From: Acidovorax sp. CF316
Lineage (GTDB): Bacteria > Pseudomonadota > Gammaproteobacteria > Burkholderiales > Burkholderiaceae_C
NCBI RefSeq assembly: GCF_000276605.1
Contig: NZ_AKJX01000005.1
Coordinates: forward strand, 1-54,059
Reading direction: 5' to 3'
Length of the DNA stretch: 54,059 nt
Part shown: positions 30,100 through 40,133 of the stretch, piece after piece
How positions within the stretch are numbered: position 1 is the stretch's first letter
Layout: every line of letters begins with the position of its first letter
Program-made: the position numbers and the translations under genes
Notes under the pieces: model-generated
Told to the model about the DNA's origin: nothing
The model's database searches: none
The model's input: only the letters and a program-made list of their open reading frames with translations

Positions 30100-32522
30100 A
30101 CCAGCGTGACACCCTTCCCCTGAGCCGCGATGCAGTGGACGACCCCGTGGTGGTGGCCGCCGACGCGCACGCCGACCAGCCCGTAGCAGCGCCGCTGGCG
30201 GCCACGCCCCCCGCGACCCTGCGCGCAATGGGCTATTCGCACATCCATGAAAGCGCGCGCGCCCAGGTGGCGGGCGCGGCCCACTACATCGACGACCAGC
30301 CCGAAATCAAGGGCACGCTCTACGCCTCGCCCATCCTCTCCACCGTGGCCCACGGCCGCCTGAACGGTGTGGACGCGAGCGCCGCCCTGGCCCTGCCCGG
30401 CGTGCGCGGCGTGGTGCTGGCCGCCGACGTGCCGGGCGACAAGATGCTGGCCGCCTTCGCGCACGACGAGCCGGTGTTCGCAATGGACACGGTGCAGCAC
30501 ATCGGCCAGGTCATCGGCCTGGTGGTGGCCGACACGGTGATGCAGGCGCGCCGCGCCGTGCGCGCCGTGAAGCTCGACATCACGCCGCTGCCCGCCGTGC
30601 TCACGGTGGAAGAGGCGCTGGCGGCCGAAAGCTATGTGCTGCCCCCGGTGTTCGTGCGCCGCGGCGATGCGGCGGCGGGCCTGGCCGGCTCAGAGCACCG
30701 CCTGGAAGGCACCTTCGAGGTCGGCGGGCAGGAGCACTTCTACCTCGAAGGCCAGATTGCCTACGCCATGCCGCTGGAACAGAAGCAGTGGTGGGTGTAT
30801 TCGAGCACCCAGCACCCCGGCGAGGTGCAGCACTGGGTGGCGCACGCCCTGGGCATCGACAACCATGCGGTGCGCGTGGAGTGCCGGCGCATGGGCGGGG
30901 GCTTTGGCGGCAAGGAGACACAGGCCGGGCACCTGGCCGTGTGGGCCGCCGTGGCCGCACACAAGCTGGGCCGCCCCATCAAGCTGCGCCTGGACCGGGA
31001 CGAGGACTTCATGGTCACCGGCAAGCGCCACCCGTTTGCCTACCGCTACGACGTGGGCTTCGACGGCACGGGCCGCATCACGGGGCTGAACCTGCACATG
31101 GCGGCCAACTGCGGCTTCTCGGCCGACCTCTCGGGCCCCGTGGCCGACCGGGCCGTGTTCCACAGCGACAACGCCTACTACCTGAGCGACGTGGAGATCG
31201 CCTCCTACCGCTGCAAGACCAATACCCAGAGCCACACCGCGTTCCGCGGCTTCGGCGGCCCGCAGGGCGTGATCGTGATCGAGGCCATCCTGGGCGACAT
31301 CGCGCGCGCACTGGGGCTGGACGCGCAGGACGTGCGCCTGCGCAACCTCTACGGCCGCGACGCCAGCGAAGGCCGCAACGTCACCCACTACCAGATGACC
31401 GTGGAGGACAACATCCTGCACGAGCTCATGCCCCAGCTGGAGCGCGACGCCAACTACCGCGAGCGCCAGGCCGCCATCGCCGCCTGGAACGCCACCAATC
31501 CCGTGCTCAAGCGCGGCCTGGCGATCACGCCGGTCAAGTTCGGCATCAGCTTCACGGCCACCTTGTTCAACCAGGCCGGCGCGCTGGTGCACGTGTACAC
31601 CGACGGCAGCGTGCAGGTGAACCACGGCGGCACCGAAATGGGCCAGGGCCTGCACACCAAGGTGGCGCAGATCGTGGCCGACGAGCTGGGCGTACCGCTG
31701 CAGCGCGTGCTGGTCACGGCCAGCGACACCAGCAAGGTGCCCAACGCCAGCGCCACCGCCGCTTCGAGCGGCACCGACCTGAACGGCCGCGCGGCCCAGT
31801 TCGCCGCGCGCCACGTGCGCGACAACCTGGCGGCCTATGTCTGCGGGCTCGATGGCTGCGGCGCGGGTGCGATCCAGTTCGCGGGCGGGCAGGTGATCTC
31901 GCCCAAGAAGGTTCGCGCCTTCGACGACGTGGTCAAGGAGGCGTACGCCAACCGCATCCAGCTGTGGAGCGACGGCTTCTACCGCACGCCCAAGATCCAC
32001 TACGACAAGACCACCCTCACGGGCCGGCCGTTCTACTACTTCTCGTACGGTGCGGCCTGCACCGAGGTGGTGATCGACACCCTCACCGGCGAGAGCCGCG
32101 TGATCGCCGTGGACATCCTGCACGACGTGGGCCACAGCATCAACCCGGCCATCGACATCGGGCAGATCGAGGGCGGCTTCGTGCAGGGCATGGGCTGGCT
32201 CACCACCGAGCAGCTGGTGTGGAACGACAAGGGCTACCTGGCCACCCACGCCCCCAGCACCTACAAGATCCCGGCCACGGGCGACATCCCCGCGCATTTC
32301 CGCGTGAACCTGTGGCCCGAGGCCAACCGCGAGGACAACGTGGGCGGCAGCAAGGCCGTGGGCGAACCCCCGTTCATGCTGGCCATCAGCGTCTACGAGG
32401 CGCTGCGCAATGCCGTGGCGGCCACACGTGATGCGGGCGAGGACCACCTGGCCCCGGTTCGGCTGACGGCGCCCGCCACGGCCGAGAACGTGCTGCGCGC
32501 GCTGGGCCGAATCAGCGACTGA
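30096..32522 (+). CDS. xdhB: Xanthine dehydrogenase molybdopterin-binding large subunit
   Basis: Catalytic subunit oxidising hypoxanthine and xanthine to urate. The 808-residue length matches bacterial XdhB. Motifs include GRLNGVDASAALALPGVRGV, RRMGGGFGGKETQA (molybdopterin), TAFRGFGGPQG (active-site Arg region), VNHGGTEMGQGLHTKVAQ, and the catalytic Glu in KAVGEPPFMLAIS. Its ATG overlaps the xdhA stop by four bases. The chaperone gene xdhC is not adjacent but lies 9 kb away at 41662. The gene ends seven bases before the convergent GGDEF gene. Confidence 0.97.
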
Positions 32523-32529
32523 GGGAGAT

Positions 32530-34653
32530 TCAGTACGGCCCAAGGGCCATGCGGCCTGAGGACGTCATGTCACGCGCATGCCGGGTTTCGACCCGGTTGC
32601 GGCCGGCGCGCTTGGCGTCGTAGCAGGCCATGTCGGCGGCATACAGCACCGAGGCCACGTCGTGCAGGTGGGAGTCCAGCACCACCAGGCCGATGCTCAC
32701 ACCCAGCGTGAAGCTGCGCCCCTGGTAGGACGGCTCCCAGGCCTGCACCGTGGCGCGCAACTGCTCGGCCACGGCCTGGCCGCGTGCCAGCGTGCAACCG
32801 GGCAGCACCACGGCGAACTCGTCGCCGCCCAGGCGCGCGGACCAGCCCACCTGGCGCACCTGGGTCTCGATGAGCCGGGCCACGTGGCGCAGCACATCGT
32901 CGCCCGCATCGTGGCCGGCCACGTCGTTGACCAGCGTGAAATGGTCGAGGTCCATGAACAGCACCACCCCATCGTCGGGCGCGTCGTCCCCCGCAGCGGC
33001 GGCCGGTGCGGCATCGGCGGTGCGCGTGCGTGCCGAGCGCTCGGCCAGCAGCAGGGCCAGCCGGTGGTCGAAGGCCGAGCGGTTGTGCAATTGCGTGAGG
33101 GCATCGTGCGTGAGCTCCCAGGCCTGCTGGTACTGGGCCTCGCGCGCGGCGGTGATGTCTTCCAGCATCCACACGGTGCCGCCGCCCAGCGCCTCGGAGT
33201 CCACCTTGCGGCCCTGCACGCGCGCCCAGACGGGGCTGCCGTCCTTGCGCACGAAGCACACGTCGCCGTCGAAGGTGCCGTGCGCCGCAAAGGCCGACTG
33301 CACGCGCTCGCCCAGGCGGGCGTAGTCGGCGTCCGAACCGTACAGCGTGCGCGCCGGCCGCCCCTGCAGCTCGCTCTCGGCATAGCCCAGCATCAGGCAG
33401 GCCTGGCGCCCCACCACTTCGAGCACGCCATGGCGCGTGATGACGATGCCCACCGACGCGTTCTGCAGGATGGCCTGGAACTGGCCATGGAGCAGCGTAT
33501 GCAGGTGGTCCTGCTGGCGCTTTTGCTGGGCCAGCCCGTCGAACGCCCGCACCAGCGCGCCCACTTCGCCCCGGCCGGCGGGCCATTCGACGGTGCCTCG
33601 CGCAGCGCCAGGTTGCTGGTCGTGGCGCAGAAGCTGCAGCGCACCACGGCACAGCTGGGCCAGGGGCTGTGCCATCCAGGCCATGGCGGCGGCCAGCAGC
33701 AGCACGCCCAGGGCGATCACCGCGGCGGCCAGCCACCAGGCCTCGCGCTGGGCGCCCTGCAGCGGCGCCAACAGGGCCTGCGAGTTGCTCACCCGGGCCA
33801 CGAACCACTGCGGCAACGGCATGCCGGCCACGCTCACGATGTGCTCGGGCTGCACTTCGGTGGTACCGCGCCCGACCACGGGCTGCGCGCGGCGCAGCCA
33901 CTCGGCGAACACGGGTGCCAGGCCCGGCTCGTCACGCACCTGGCCCATGATGCGCGCCGGGTCGGTGTGCGAGAGGATGGTGCCGTCGCGCGTGAAGACG
34001 AGCAGGCGCGAGTCGTCGCGCGCCGGCAGCGCCATGGACTGCGGCAGCAGGCCCTGCGACTGCAGCTTGAGCGCACCGGCGACCACGCCCAGCACGGCCC
34101 CCTCCTCGCTGTGCAACGGCAGCGTGAACATGATGCGCGCCTGGCTGGTGCGCCCGGCGATCAGCTCCGACACCTGGGGCTTGCCGTCGATCAGCGTGCG
34201 GCGCAGGGCATCGCGCTCGGCCGGGTCCAGCTCGGCCGCCTTGACCAACTGGCCCGAGCGGATGTTCAGGCGCAGCTCCCCATCCTTGCGGGCCACGTGC
34301 AGTGCGTCGAAGAAGCCTACCGCAGGCAGGCCCTGCTGCAGCAGCCAGTCCAGCGAGGACGGCGACTCCAGCATGGCCGGGGTGATGCCCTGGGCCACCG
34401 TGCGCAGCACCTTCTGGCTCTGTTCGATCTTGCTGGCCAACAGCCGCGCCACTACCTCGACTTCGTCGGTCTGCTGGCCGACCACGCGGCGCATGGCCTC
34501 CTGGCCTGCGGCACGCGAGACCAGCCACACCGATGCCGCACTGGCCAGCACCACCACCAGCGCAGCCACCACCATCAGCCGCAGCACCAGAGGGCCTGGC
34601 AGGCTCCAGGCAGGCTCTTGCGCGGCAGCGACGGGGTTGGCAGGTGGCGTCAT
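32530..34653 (-). CDS. Membrane diguanylate cyclase with periplasmic Cache and cytoplasmic PAS domains
   Basis: A 707-residue sensor. Transmembrane helix 1 (about 21-45) leads to a periplasmic dCache-like domain (about 50-320, with FFDALHVARKDGELRLNIRS and LLVFTRDGTILSHTDPARIM), then transmembrane helix 2 (about 310-330), a HAMP-like segment, a PAS domain (about 395-510, QNASVGIVITRHGVLEVVGR) and GGDEF (about 520-690). The active site ARLGGDEFAVVLP is intact and MDLDHFTLVNDVAGHDAG supports GTP binding. The inhibitory I-site position reads RQVG rather than RxxD, so product inhibition is probably lost. The ATG at 34653 is chosen over 34755. Convergent with xdhB. Confidence 0.88.
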   Translation of the reverse strand: MTPPANPVAAAQEPAWSLPGPLVLRLMVVAALVVVLASAASVWLVSRAAGQEAMRRVVGQQTDEVEVVARLLASKIEQSQKVLRTVAQGITPAMLESPSSLDWLLQQGLPAVGFFDALHVARKDGELRLNIRSGQLVKAAELDPAERDALRRTLIDGKPQVSELIAGRTSQARIMFTLPLHSEEGAVLGVVAGALKLQSQGLLPQSMALPARDDSRLLVFTRDGTILSHTDPARIMGQVRDEPGLAPVFAEWLRRAQPVVGRGTTEVQPEHIVSVAGMPLPQWFVARVSNSQALLAPLQGAQREAWWLAAAVIALGVLLLAAAMAWMAQPLAQLCRGALQLLRHDQQPGAARGTVEWPAGRGEVGALVRAFDGLAQQKRQQDHLHTLLHGQFQAILQNASVGIVITRHGVLEVVGRQACLMLGYAESELQGRPARTLYGSDADYARLGERVQSAFAAHGTFDGDVCFVRKDGSPVWARVQGRKVDSEALGGGTVWMLEDITAAREAQYQQAWELTHDALTQLHNRSAFDHRLALLLAERSARTRTADAAPAAAAGDDAPDDGVVLFMDLDHFTLVNDVAGHDAGDDVLRHVARLIETQVRQVGWSARLGGDEFAVVLPGCTLARGQAVAEQLRATVQAWEPSYQGRSFTLGVSIGLVVLDSHLHDVASVLYAADMACYDAKRAGRNRVETRHARDMTSSGRMALGPY

Positions 34654-34855
34654 GCGCTGTCCCGGTCTGGAGGGCTGCAGGTACGGACGATGAAGGAGGC
34701 GGGCATGGAGGAAGCTGTAGGAAACAACAGGGCTCCCAACAAATATACGCAGCACCCGCCCGCAAGGGCTTGGGTGGAACCCTCACATGCCCCCAAGGAA
34801 AAACCCTGAGAGAGGCTCTCCTGGCGACCTTTTTCAGGCCTTCTTTTGCGGGGTC

Positions 34856-35479
34856 TCAGCCGCCTGCGACCGACTGCAGTGCCATCGGCTGGGGCAGCCT
34901 GAGCACGTTGCCGGTGCCTGCCACCAGGCCATGCTCGCGCAGGTGGCGCATCACGCGCGAGAAGGTCTCGGGGGCGATGCCCAGCTGGGCGGCGATGAGC
35001 CGCTTGCGCTGGTGCAGGGTGACGCTCATGGCGCCGCCCGTGTCGGGTTCGGCGTTCTGCAGCAGCCATTGCGCGCAGCGGGCCTGGGCGTCCTGCGCGA
35101 GGCGGCTCACGGCCAGGCCCGACTGCTGCAGGTAGCCCGTGGCCAGGTTGCGCAGCAGGGCCTGCGCGGCGGGCGGCAGCTCGGCGCAATGGCTGCGAAA
35201 GGCCTCCACCGGCACATGGCGCAGGTGCACCGGGGTCTGGGCCACCATGTCCATGGCACAGGGTTCGCCCAGCAGCGCCGATGCAGCGTCGAGCCAGAAG
35301 GGGGCTTCCACCACGCCGAGCTGGTGGCGCATCTGCCCGTGCTCGCAGATCCCCAGCAGCACCCGCCCACGCTCCAGGTGGGCCACGGTGGCCAGGGTCT
35401 GGTGGCGGTGCCTGAGCATGTCACCGGCCGCAGCCATCTGGACCTGGGCCGGCAGGGAGAAAAGGGATGAGGGCAGCAT
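34856..35479 (-). CDS. Crp/Fnr-family transcriptional regulator
   Basis: A 207-residue regulator with an N-terminal cNMP-type beta-barrel (about 25-110) and a C-terminal Crp-type helix-turn-helix (about 140-195: MSVTLHQRKRLIAAQLGIAP then ETFSRVMRHLREHGLVAG). The recognition helix has E-x-x-S-R (ETFSR), the FNR-type pattern that reads TTGA half-sites. There are no N-terminal cluster cysteines as in oxygen-sensing FNR. It is divergent from a porin gene, with an FNR-type box TTGAG-CAAG-ATCAA between them. The signal it senses is unknown; a nitrogen-oxide or redox role as in Dnr relatives is possible. Confidence 0.85.
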   Translation of the reverse strand: MLPSSLFSLPAQVQMAAAGDMLRHRHQTLATVAHLERGRVLLGICEHGQMRHQLGVVEAPFWLDAASALLGEPCAMDMVAQTPVHLRHVPVEAFRSHCAELPPAAQALLRNLATGYLQQSGLAVSRLAQDAQARCAQWLLQNAEPDTGGAMSVTLHQRKRLIAAQLGIAPETFSRVMRHLREHGLVAGTGNVLRLPQPMALQSVAGG

Positions 35480-35514
35480 GGACCGAACTGTGCCGCGCGT
35501 GGCTGGCGGGCGCA

Positions 35515-35528
35515 TTGAGCAAGATCAA
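35515..35528. promoter_or_regulatory. FNR/Dnr-type box between crp-like gene and porin
   Basis: TTGAG-CAAG-ATCAA matches the TTGAT-N4-ATCAA consensus at 9 of 10 positions. It lies 36 bp upstream of the crp/fnr-like start codon and 181 bp before the porin start, so autoregulation is more likely than direct class II control of the porin. Confidence 0.6.
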
Positions 35529-35708
35529 ACCGGTGCCACGCGCACGGCCCTGCGCGGTGTCCGCTTTCTGTAAGCACTTGTTCGGCCAGGGGCATGGAAC
35601 TTGCGAACCCGGTCGGCTGGTTCCGCCCGTGCACCAAGGTGCGGCATGCGGCGGGCACCAGAGCCCCGCGCCGGACCTCCGGCCATTTCCTCACCCCAGG
35701 AGTACACA

Positions 35709-36746
35709 ATGAAAACAAACCTGATTGCCCTCTCGCTCGGCGGCGCGCTGCTGTGCGCCAGCGCGGCCACCCAGGCGCAGAGTTCCGTCCAGCTGATGGG
35801 CCTGACCGACGTGTTCGTCGGCTCGCTGCGCAACGCCGGCGATGCCGGCCGCGCCACCGTGCTCAACAGCGGTGGCATGACCACCTCGTGGTTCGGCGTC
35901 AAGGGCACCGAAGACCTCGGCGGCGGCCTCAAGGCCAACTTCGCACTGACCTCGTTCATCAAGGTGGACAGCGGCGTACAGGGCCGCTTCGTGAACGACA
36001 CCTTCTTCTCGCGCGATGCCAACGTGGGCCTGTCGGGAGGCTTCGGCACGGTGACCGTGGGCCGCGGCCTGGCGCCCAACTTTCTGCCCTCGATCCTGTC
36101 GAACCCCATGGGCGATTCGTTCACCTTCGCGCCCCTGATCCTGCACATGAACGTGCCGCTGTTCAACGGCACGGGCTGGACGGCGACCACGCCTTCGGAC
36201 ACGGGCTGGTCCAACGAGATCATCTACAGCACGCCCAGCCTGGGTGGGCTCACGCTCAATGCCCACTACCAGGTGGGCGAGATCGCGAATGACAACGGCA
36301 AGAAGAACATCGGCCTGAACGCGCTGTACTTCAACGGCCCGCTGACCCTGACCGGCTTCTACGAGCGCGACCAGGTCAGCAACCCCGCCGTGCCCAACAC
36401 CTACCTGGGCACCACCAAGAGCGACTGGATGCTCGGCGGCGCCTACGACTTCAGCGTGGTCAAGGCCTTTGCCAGCTACGGCCAGGCCAAGGCCGACAAC
36501 AGCGCCAACAAGGCCAAAACGGCACAGCTGGGCGTATCCGTGCCAGTGTTCGGCACCGGCAAGGTGCTGGCCTCGTGGGCCCAGACCGAGCTGTCGGCCA
36601 CCGACGTCTCGCGCAAGACCTTCACGCTGGGGTATGACCACTTCCTGTCCAAGCGCACCGATGTGTATGCCATGCTGATGAACGACCGCATCACGGCGCG
36701 CACCACCGGCAACAGCTTCGGCCTGGGCGTCCGCCACAGATTTTGA
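35709..36746 (+). CDS. Outer-membrane porin (Gram-negative general porin family)
   Basis: A 345-residue precursor with a Sec signal peptide (MKTNLIALSLGGALLCASAA, cleaved after TQAQ at about residue 23). The mature part is a 16-strand type barrel: starts SSVQLMGLTDVFVGSLRN, contains GGMTTSWFGVKGTEDLGGGL and GFGTVTVGRGL, and ends with FGLGVRHRF whose terminal Phe is the outer-membrane assembly signal. An AGGAG ribosome-binding site precedes the ATG. Substrate selectivity is not predictable. Divergent from the Crp/Fnr-like regulator. Confidence 0.93.
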   Translation: MKTNLIALSLGGALLCASAATQAQSSVQLMGLTDVFVGSLRNAGDAGRATVLNSGGMTTSWFGVKGTEDLGGGLKANFALTSFIKVDSGVQGRFVNDTFFSRDANVGLSGGFGTVTVGRGLAPNFLPSILSNPMGDSFTFAPLILHMNVPLFNGTGWTATTPSDTGWSNEIIYSTPSLGGLTLNAHYQVGEIANDNGKKNIGLNALYFNGPLTLTGFYERDQVSNPAVPNTYLGTTKSDWMLGGAYDFSVVKAFASYGQAKADNSANKAKTAQLGVSVPVFGTGKVLASWAQTELSATDVSRKTFTLGYDHFLSKRTDVYAMLMNDRITARTTGNSFGLGVRHRF

Positions 36747-36775
36747 CGCCAAGGCCGCGCAAGCGGCCTGGCGAG

Positions 36776-38119
36776 CTACAACACCAGGATCGCCCGAAAG
36801 TCGTTGACGTTGGTGTGCGTGGGCCCGGTGACCAGCAGGTCGCCCAGGGCCGCGAAGTAGCCCCAGGCGTCGTTGCGCTGCAGGGCGTCGTTGATGTCGG
36901 CGCCCGATGCATGGGCGCGGTACAAGGTGTCGGGCCCGACGAAGGCACCCGCGTTGTTCTCCACGCCGTCGATGCCGTCGGTATCGGCAGCCAGCGCCCA
37001 GACCGACGGCTCGCCTTGCAGCGCCTTGGACAGCCCCAGGCAGAACTCGCCGGCGCGGCCGCCGCGGCCGCGCGGGGCGTCGGGTGCACGCGGGCGCACC
37101 GTGACCGTGGTTTCGCCACCGGAGAGGATGACGCAGGGCTTGGTGAACGGCTGGCCATGGCGCGCCACCGAGCGCGCCATGGCCGCGTGCACCTTGCCCA
37201 CGTCGCGCGACTCGCCCTCGATCTCGTCCGAGAGGATGACGGCGTCCACGCCTGCCGCGCGCGCCGCCGCGGCCGCGGCCTCCAGCGCCTGCCAGGGCGT
37301 GGCCACCAGGTGCACGGCATGGCCTTCGAATACGGCGTCGCCGGGCTTGGGCGTTTCCAGCGCACCCTCGCGCAGCGCCTGCAGGGTCTGGTGCGGAACC
37401 TCGATGCCGTAGCGCACCAGGATGGCCAGCGCCTCGGCGCAGGTGGTGGCATCGGGCACGGTCGGGCCGCTGGCAATGACCGAGGGGTCGTCGCCCGGCA
37501 CGTCGCTGATGGTCAGCGTGACCACGCGCGCCGGCGCACAGGCCGCCGCCAGCCGCCCGCCCTTGATGCGCGAGAGGTGCTTGCGCACGCAGTTCATCTC
37601 GGCGATGTCGGCCCCGCTCTCGAGCAGCGCGCGGTTGATGCGCTGCTTGTCCTCCAGGGTCAGCCCCTCGCCCGGCAGGGTGAGCAGCGAGGAGCCCCCG
37701 CCCGAGATCAGGCACAGCACCAGGTCGTCGGCCGTGAGGCCTTGGGTCAGGTCCAGCAGGCGCTGCGCCGCGGCCTCGCCGGCGGCATCGGGCACGGGGT
37801 GCGCGGCCTCGATTACCTCGATGCGCTGCACCAGGCCTTCGGGCCGGGGCGGGGTGTGGCCGTAGCGCGTGACGACCAGGCCCGACAGCGGCGCGCCGTG
37901 CGGCCACAGGGCTTCGAGCGCCTGGGCCATCGCCCCTGCGCCCTTGCCGCCCCCCAGCACCAGGGTGCGCCCTCGCGGCGGCGCGGGCAGCCAGGCGCGC
38001 ATGCCGTGCAAGGGCTGGGCGCTGCGCACGGCAACGTCGAACAGGCCCCGCAGAAAGCCGCGGGGATCGGTGTGGAAATCGGGCAACGCGCCGGCCGGGG
38101 AAGAAGAGATTTCAGACAT
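36776..38119 (-). CDS. ttuD: Glycerate kinase type 2 (MOFRL family; formerly hydroxypyruvate reductase)
   Basis: Phosphorylates D-glycerate to 2-phosphoglycerate; older annotations call it TtuD hydroxypyruvate reductase. The 447-residue product has the DUF4147 domain (residues about 10-255: TLVLGGGKGAGAMAQALEAL, LISGGGSSLLTLPGEGLTLE, EMNCVRKHLSRIKGGRLA) and the MOFRL domain (about 330-440: CVILSGGETTVTVRP, WALAADTDGIDGVENNAGAF). ATG 38119 preferred; 38128 is also in frame. In the purine context it could process glycerate formed from allantoin-derived glyoxylate, although the glyoxylate carboligase and tartronate semialdehyde reductase genes needed for that are not in this window. Confidence 0.9.
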   Translation of the reverse strand: MSEISSSPAGALPDFHTDPRGFLRGLFDVAVRSAQPLHGMRAWLPAPPRGRTLVLGGGKGAGAMAQALEALWPHGAPLSGLVVTRYGHTPPRPEGLVQRIEVIEAAHPVPDAAGEAAAQRLLDLTQGLTADDLVLCLISGGGSSLLTLPGEGLTLEDKQRINRALLESGADIAEMNCVRKHLSRIKGGRLAAACAPARVVTLTISDVPGDDPSVIASGPTVPDATTCAEALAILVRYGIEVPHQTLQALREGALETPKPGDAVFEGHAVHLVATPWQALEAAAAAARAAGVDAVILSDEIEGESRDVGKVHAAMARSVARHGQPFTKPCVILSGGETTVTVRPRAPDAPRGRGGRAGEFCLGLSKALQGEPSVWALAADTDGIDGVENNAGAFVGPDTLYRAHASGADINDALQRNDAWGYFAALGDLLVTGPTHTNVNDFRAILVL

Positions 38120-38230
38120 GGTGCCCATTGTGCGTGGCCTCGGGCAGACAGGTGGAAACCCGAACCCCTGTAACGCATCTGTCACGAGCGGCCGGTATGG
38201 TCAGCCCCCTAGAAGTGACAAATTGCAACC

Positions 38231-40102
38231 ATGGCGCATCCCAAGCAAGAACGTCTCGACCGCATGCTGGCGCTGCTGTCGCCTGCGGCGCGGCTGGGAT
38301 CAGGGCCGCTGGCGCGGCTCATGCGCGAAGGGGGCCTGCACTGCGTCTTCCAGCCGCTGGGTGACCTGCGCGAAGGCAGCATCTTTGCGCATGAGGCACT
38401 GATCCGCGGCCCCGAGGGCACGGCCCTGCACACGCCTGACCTGCTGCTGGAGACCGCCCGGCGCGAGCGCCTGCTGCAGGACTTCGAACTCGTGTGCGTG
38501 TTCACCGCCCTCTCGAACTGGGCCGACCACGGCGCGCCCGGCCGGCTGTTCGTGAACATCAGCGCCGATGCGCTGGTGCATGCCGTGGCCCTGTGCGGCG
38601 AGCGCCGCCTGGGCGAGACGGTGCGCGCCTTTGGCGTGAGCGCGCGCATGCTGGTGTTCGAGATCACCGAGCACGAGCGCGTGACCGACATGCCCGCGCT
38701 GCGCGAGGCCATCCGCGAGGTGCATGCCTGCGGCGCGCGCCTGGCGCTCGACGATTTCGGCGACGGGCGCTCCAGCCTGCGACTGTGGTCCGAGGTCAAG
38801 CCCGACTTCGTGAAGATCGACCGCTACTTCATCCACGACATCAGCGAACACCCCGAGAACCTGCAGATGCTGCAGGCCATCAAGGGCATTGCCGACGTGT
38901 TCGGCACCACGCTGATCGCCGAGGGCATCGAGACGCGCGACGACCTGCGGGCGCTGCGCGACCTGGCCATCCCCTACGGCCAGGGCTGGGTGCTGGGGCG
39001 CCCCGCGCGCACCCCGCGCGAGGCCATCGACGGCCCGGCGCTCGACGTGCTGCAGGACCGCCGCGTGGCCGTGCTGCCCCACCTGGGCCAGACCGCGCGC
39101 CCAGGCATCCTGCGCAGCCTGATGGTGCTGCAGGCGCCCACGGTGGCGCCCTCCAGCAGCAACGACGAGGTGGCCGCCCTGCTGCAGGGGCGCACCGACC
39201 TGCACGCACTGGCCGTGGTGGATGGCCAGCGCCCGGTGGCGCTGATCAACCGCCAGCAGTTCATGAACCACTACGCCACGCTGTACTTTCGCGAGGTGCA
39301 TGGGCGCAAGCCCTGCGTCGGCTTTGCCAACAACACGCCGCGCGTGGTGGAGCTCGACTGCGACGTGGACCAGCTCGTGGGCATCCTCACCTCGCAGGAC
39401 CAGCGCTACCTGAGCGACGGCTACATCGTCACCGATAACGGCCGCTACGTGGGCCTGGGCACGGGTGACCAACTGGTGCGCGCGGTGACCGAGACGCGCA
39501 TCGAGGCTGCGCGCCACGCCAACCCGCTGACCTTCCTGCCCGGCAACATCCCCATCAGCATGCACATGCAGCGCCTGCTGGAGAGCGGCACCGAGTTCGT
39601 CGCCTGCTATGCGGACCTGAACAACTTCAAGCCCTTCAACGACCACTACGGCTACTGGCGTGGCGACCAGATGATCCGCCTGGTGGCGCGCCTGGCCACC
39701 ACGCACTGCGACGCGCGCCGCGACTTCGTGGGCCATGTGGGGGGCGATGATTTCATGCTCATCTTCCAGAGCAGCAACTGGCTGCAGCGCTGCAAGCACA
39801 TCGTGGACGAGTTCGCGCGCGAGGCGCTCACCCTGTTCGACGACGGCGCGCGCGCCATGGGCGGCATCCACTCGGAAGACCGGCACGGCGTGCGCCGCTT
39901 CTTCCCCTGCACCACGCTGGCCATCGGCGCGGTGCGCATCCAGCCCGGCGTGTACCGCCATGCCGAGGAGGTGGCCAACCTGGCCGCCGTGGCCAAGCAC
40001 GAGGCCAAGCTGGCCTCCACCGGCGTGGTGCTGCACGGCGGCGAGCTGCCCGGGCCGCCGCACAACGCGCTGCGCGCGCTGCAAAGCGTGCTGGCCGCCT
40101 GA
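38231..40102 (+). CDS. EAL - CBS pair - degenerate GGDEF protein (probable c-di-GMP phosphodiesterase)
   Basis: A 623-residue soluble protein. The EAL domain comes first (about 30-270) and keeps its catalytic residues: HEALIRG, LFVNISADAL, VFEITEHE, LALDDFGDG, DFVKIDRYF, AEGIET and GQGWVLGRP. Two CBS motifs follow (about 295-420). A GGDEF domain ends the protein (about 445-600) with active-site GGDDF instead of GGDEF/GGEEF. Predicted role: hydrolysis of c-di-GMP, with the GGDEF part possibly a regulatory GTP-binding module. CBS pairs commonly bind adenine nucleotides, which fits a purine-rich neighbourhood (inference). Confidence 0.88.
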   Translation: MAHPKQERLDRMLALLSPAARLGSGPLARLMREGGLHCVFQPLGDLREGSIFAHEALIRGPEGTALHTPDLLLETARRERLLQDFELVCVFTALSNWADHGAPGRLFVNISADALVHAVALCGERRLGETVRAFGVSARMLVFEITEHERVTDMPALREAIREVHACGARLALDDFGDGRSSLRLWSEVKPDFVKIDRYFIHDISEHPENLQMLQAIKGIADVFGTTLIAEGIETRDDLRALRDLAIPYGQGWVLGRPARTPREAIDGPALDVLQDRRVAVLPHLGQTARPGILRSLMVLQAPTVAPSSSNDEVAALLQGRTDLHALAVVDGQRPVALINRQQFMNHYATLYFREVHGRKPCVGFANNTPRVVELDCDVDQLVGILTSQDQRYLSDGYIVTDNGRYVGLGTGDQLVRAVTETRIEAARHANPLTFLPGNIPISMHMQRLLESGTEFVACYADLNNFKPFNDHYGYWRGDQMIRLVARLATTHCDARRDFVGHVGGDDFMLIFQSSNWLQRCKHIVDEFAREALTLFDDGARAMGGIHSEDRHGVRRFFPCTTLAIGAVRIQPGVYRHAEEVANLAAVAKHEAKLASTGVVLHGGELPGPPHNALRALQSVLAA

Positions 40103-40133
40103 TGGTCCAGCGCTGCCCCAGGCAGCGCGTCGA

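Noticed and set aside
32578..34809. 743-codon open frame antisense to the PAS-GGDEF gene
   Set aside because: Mirror of a well-supported gene; His/Gln/Arg-rich without any domain.
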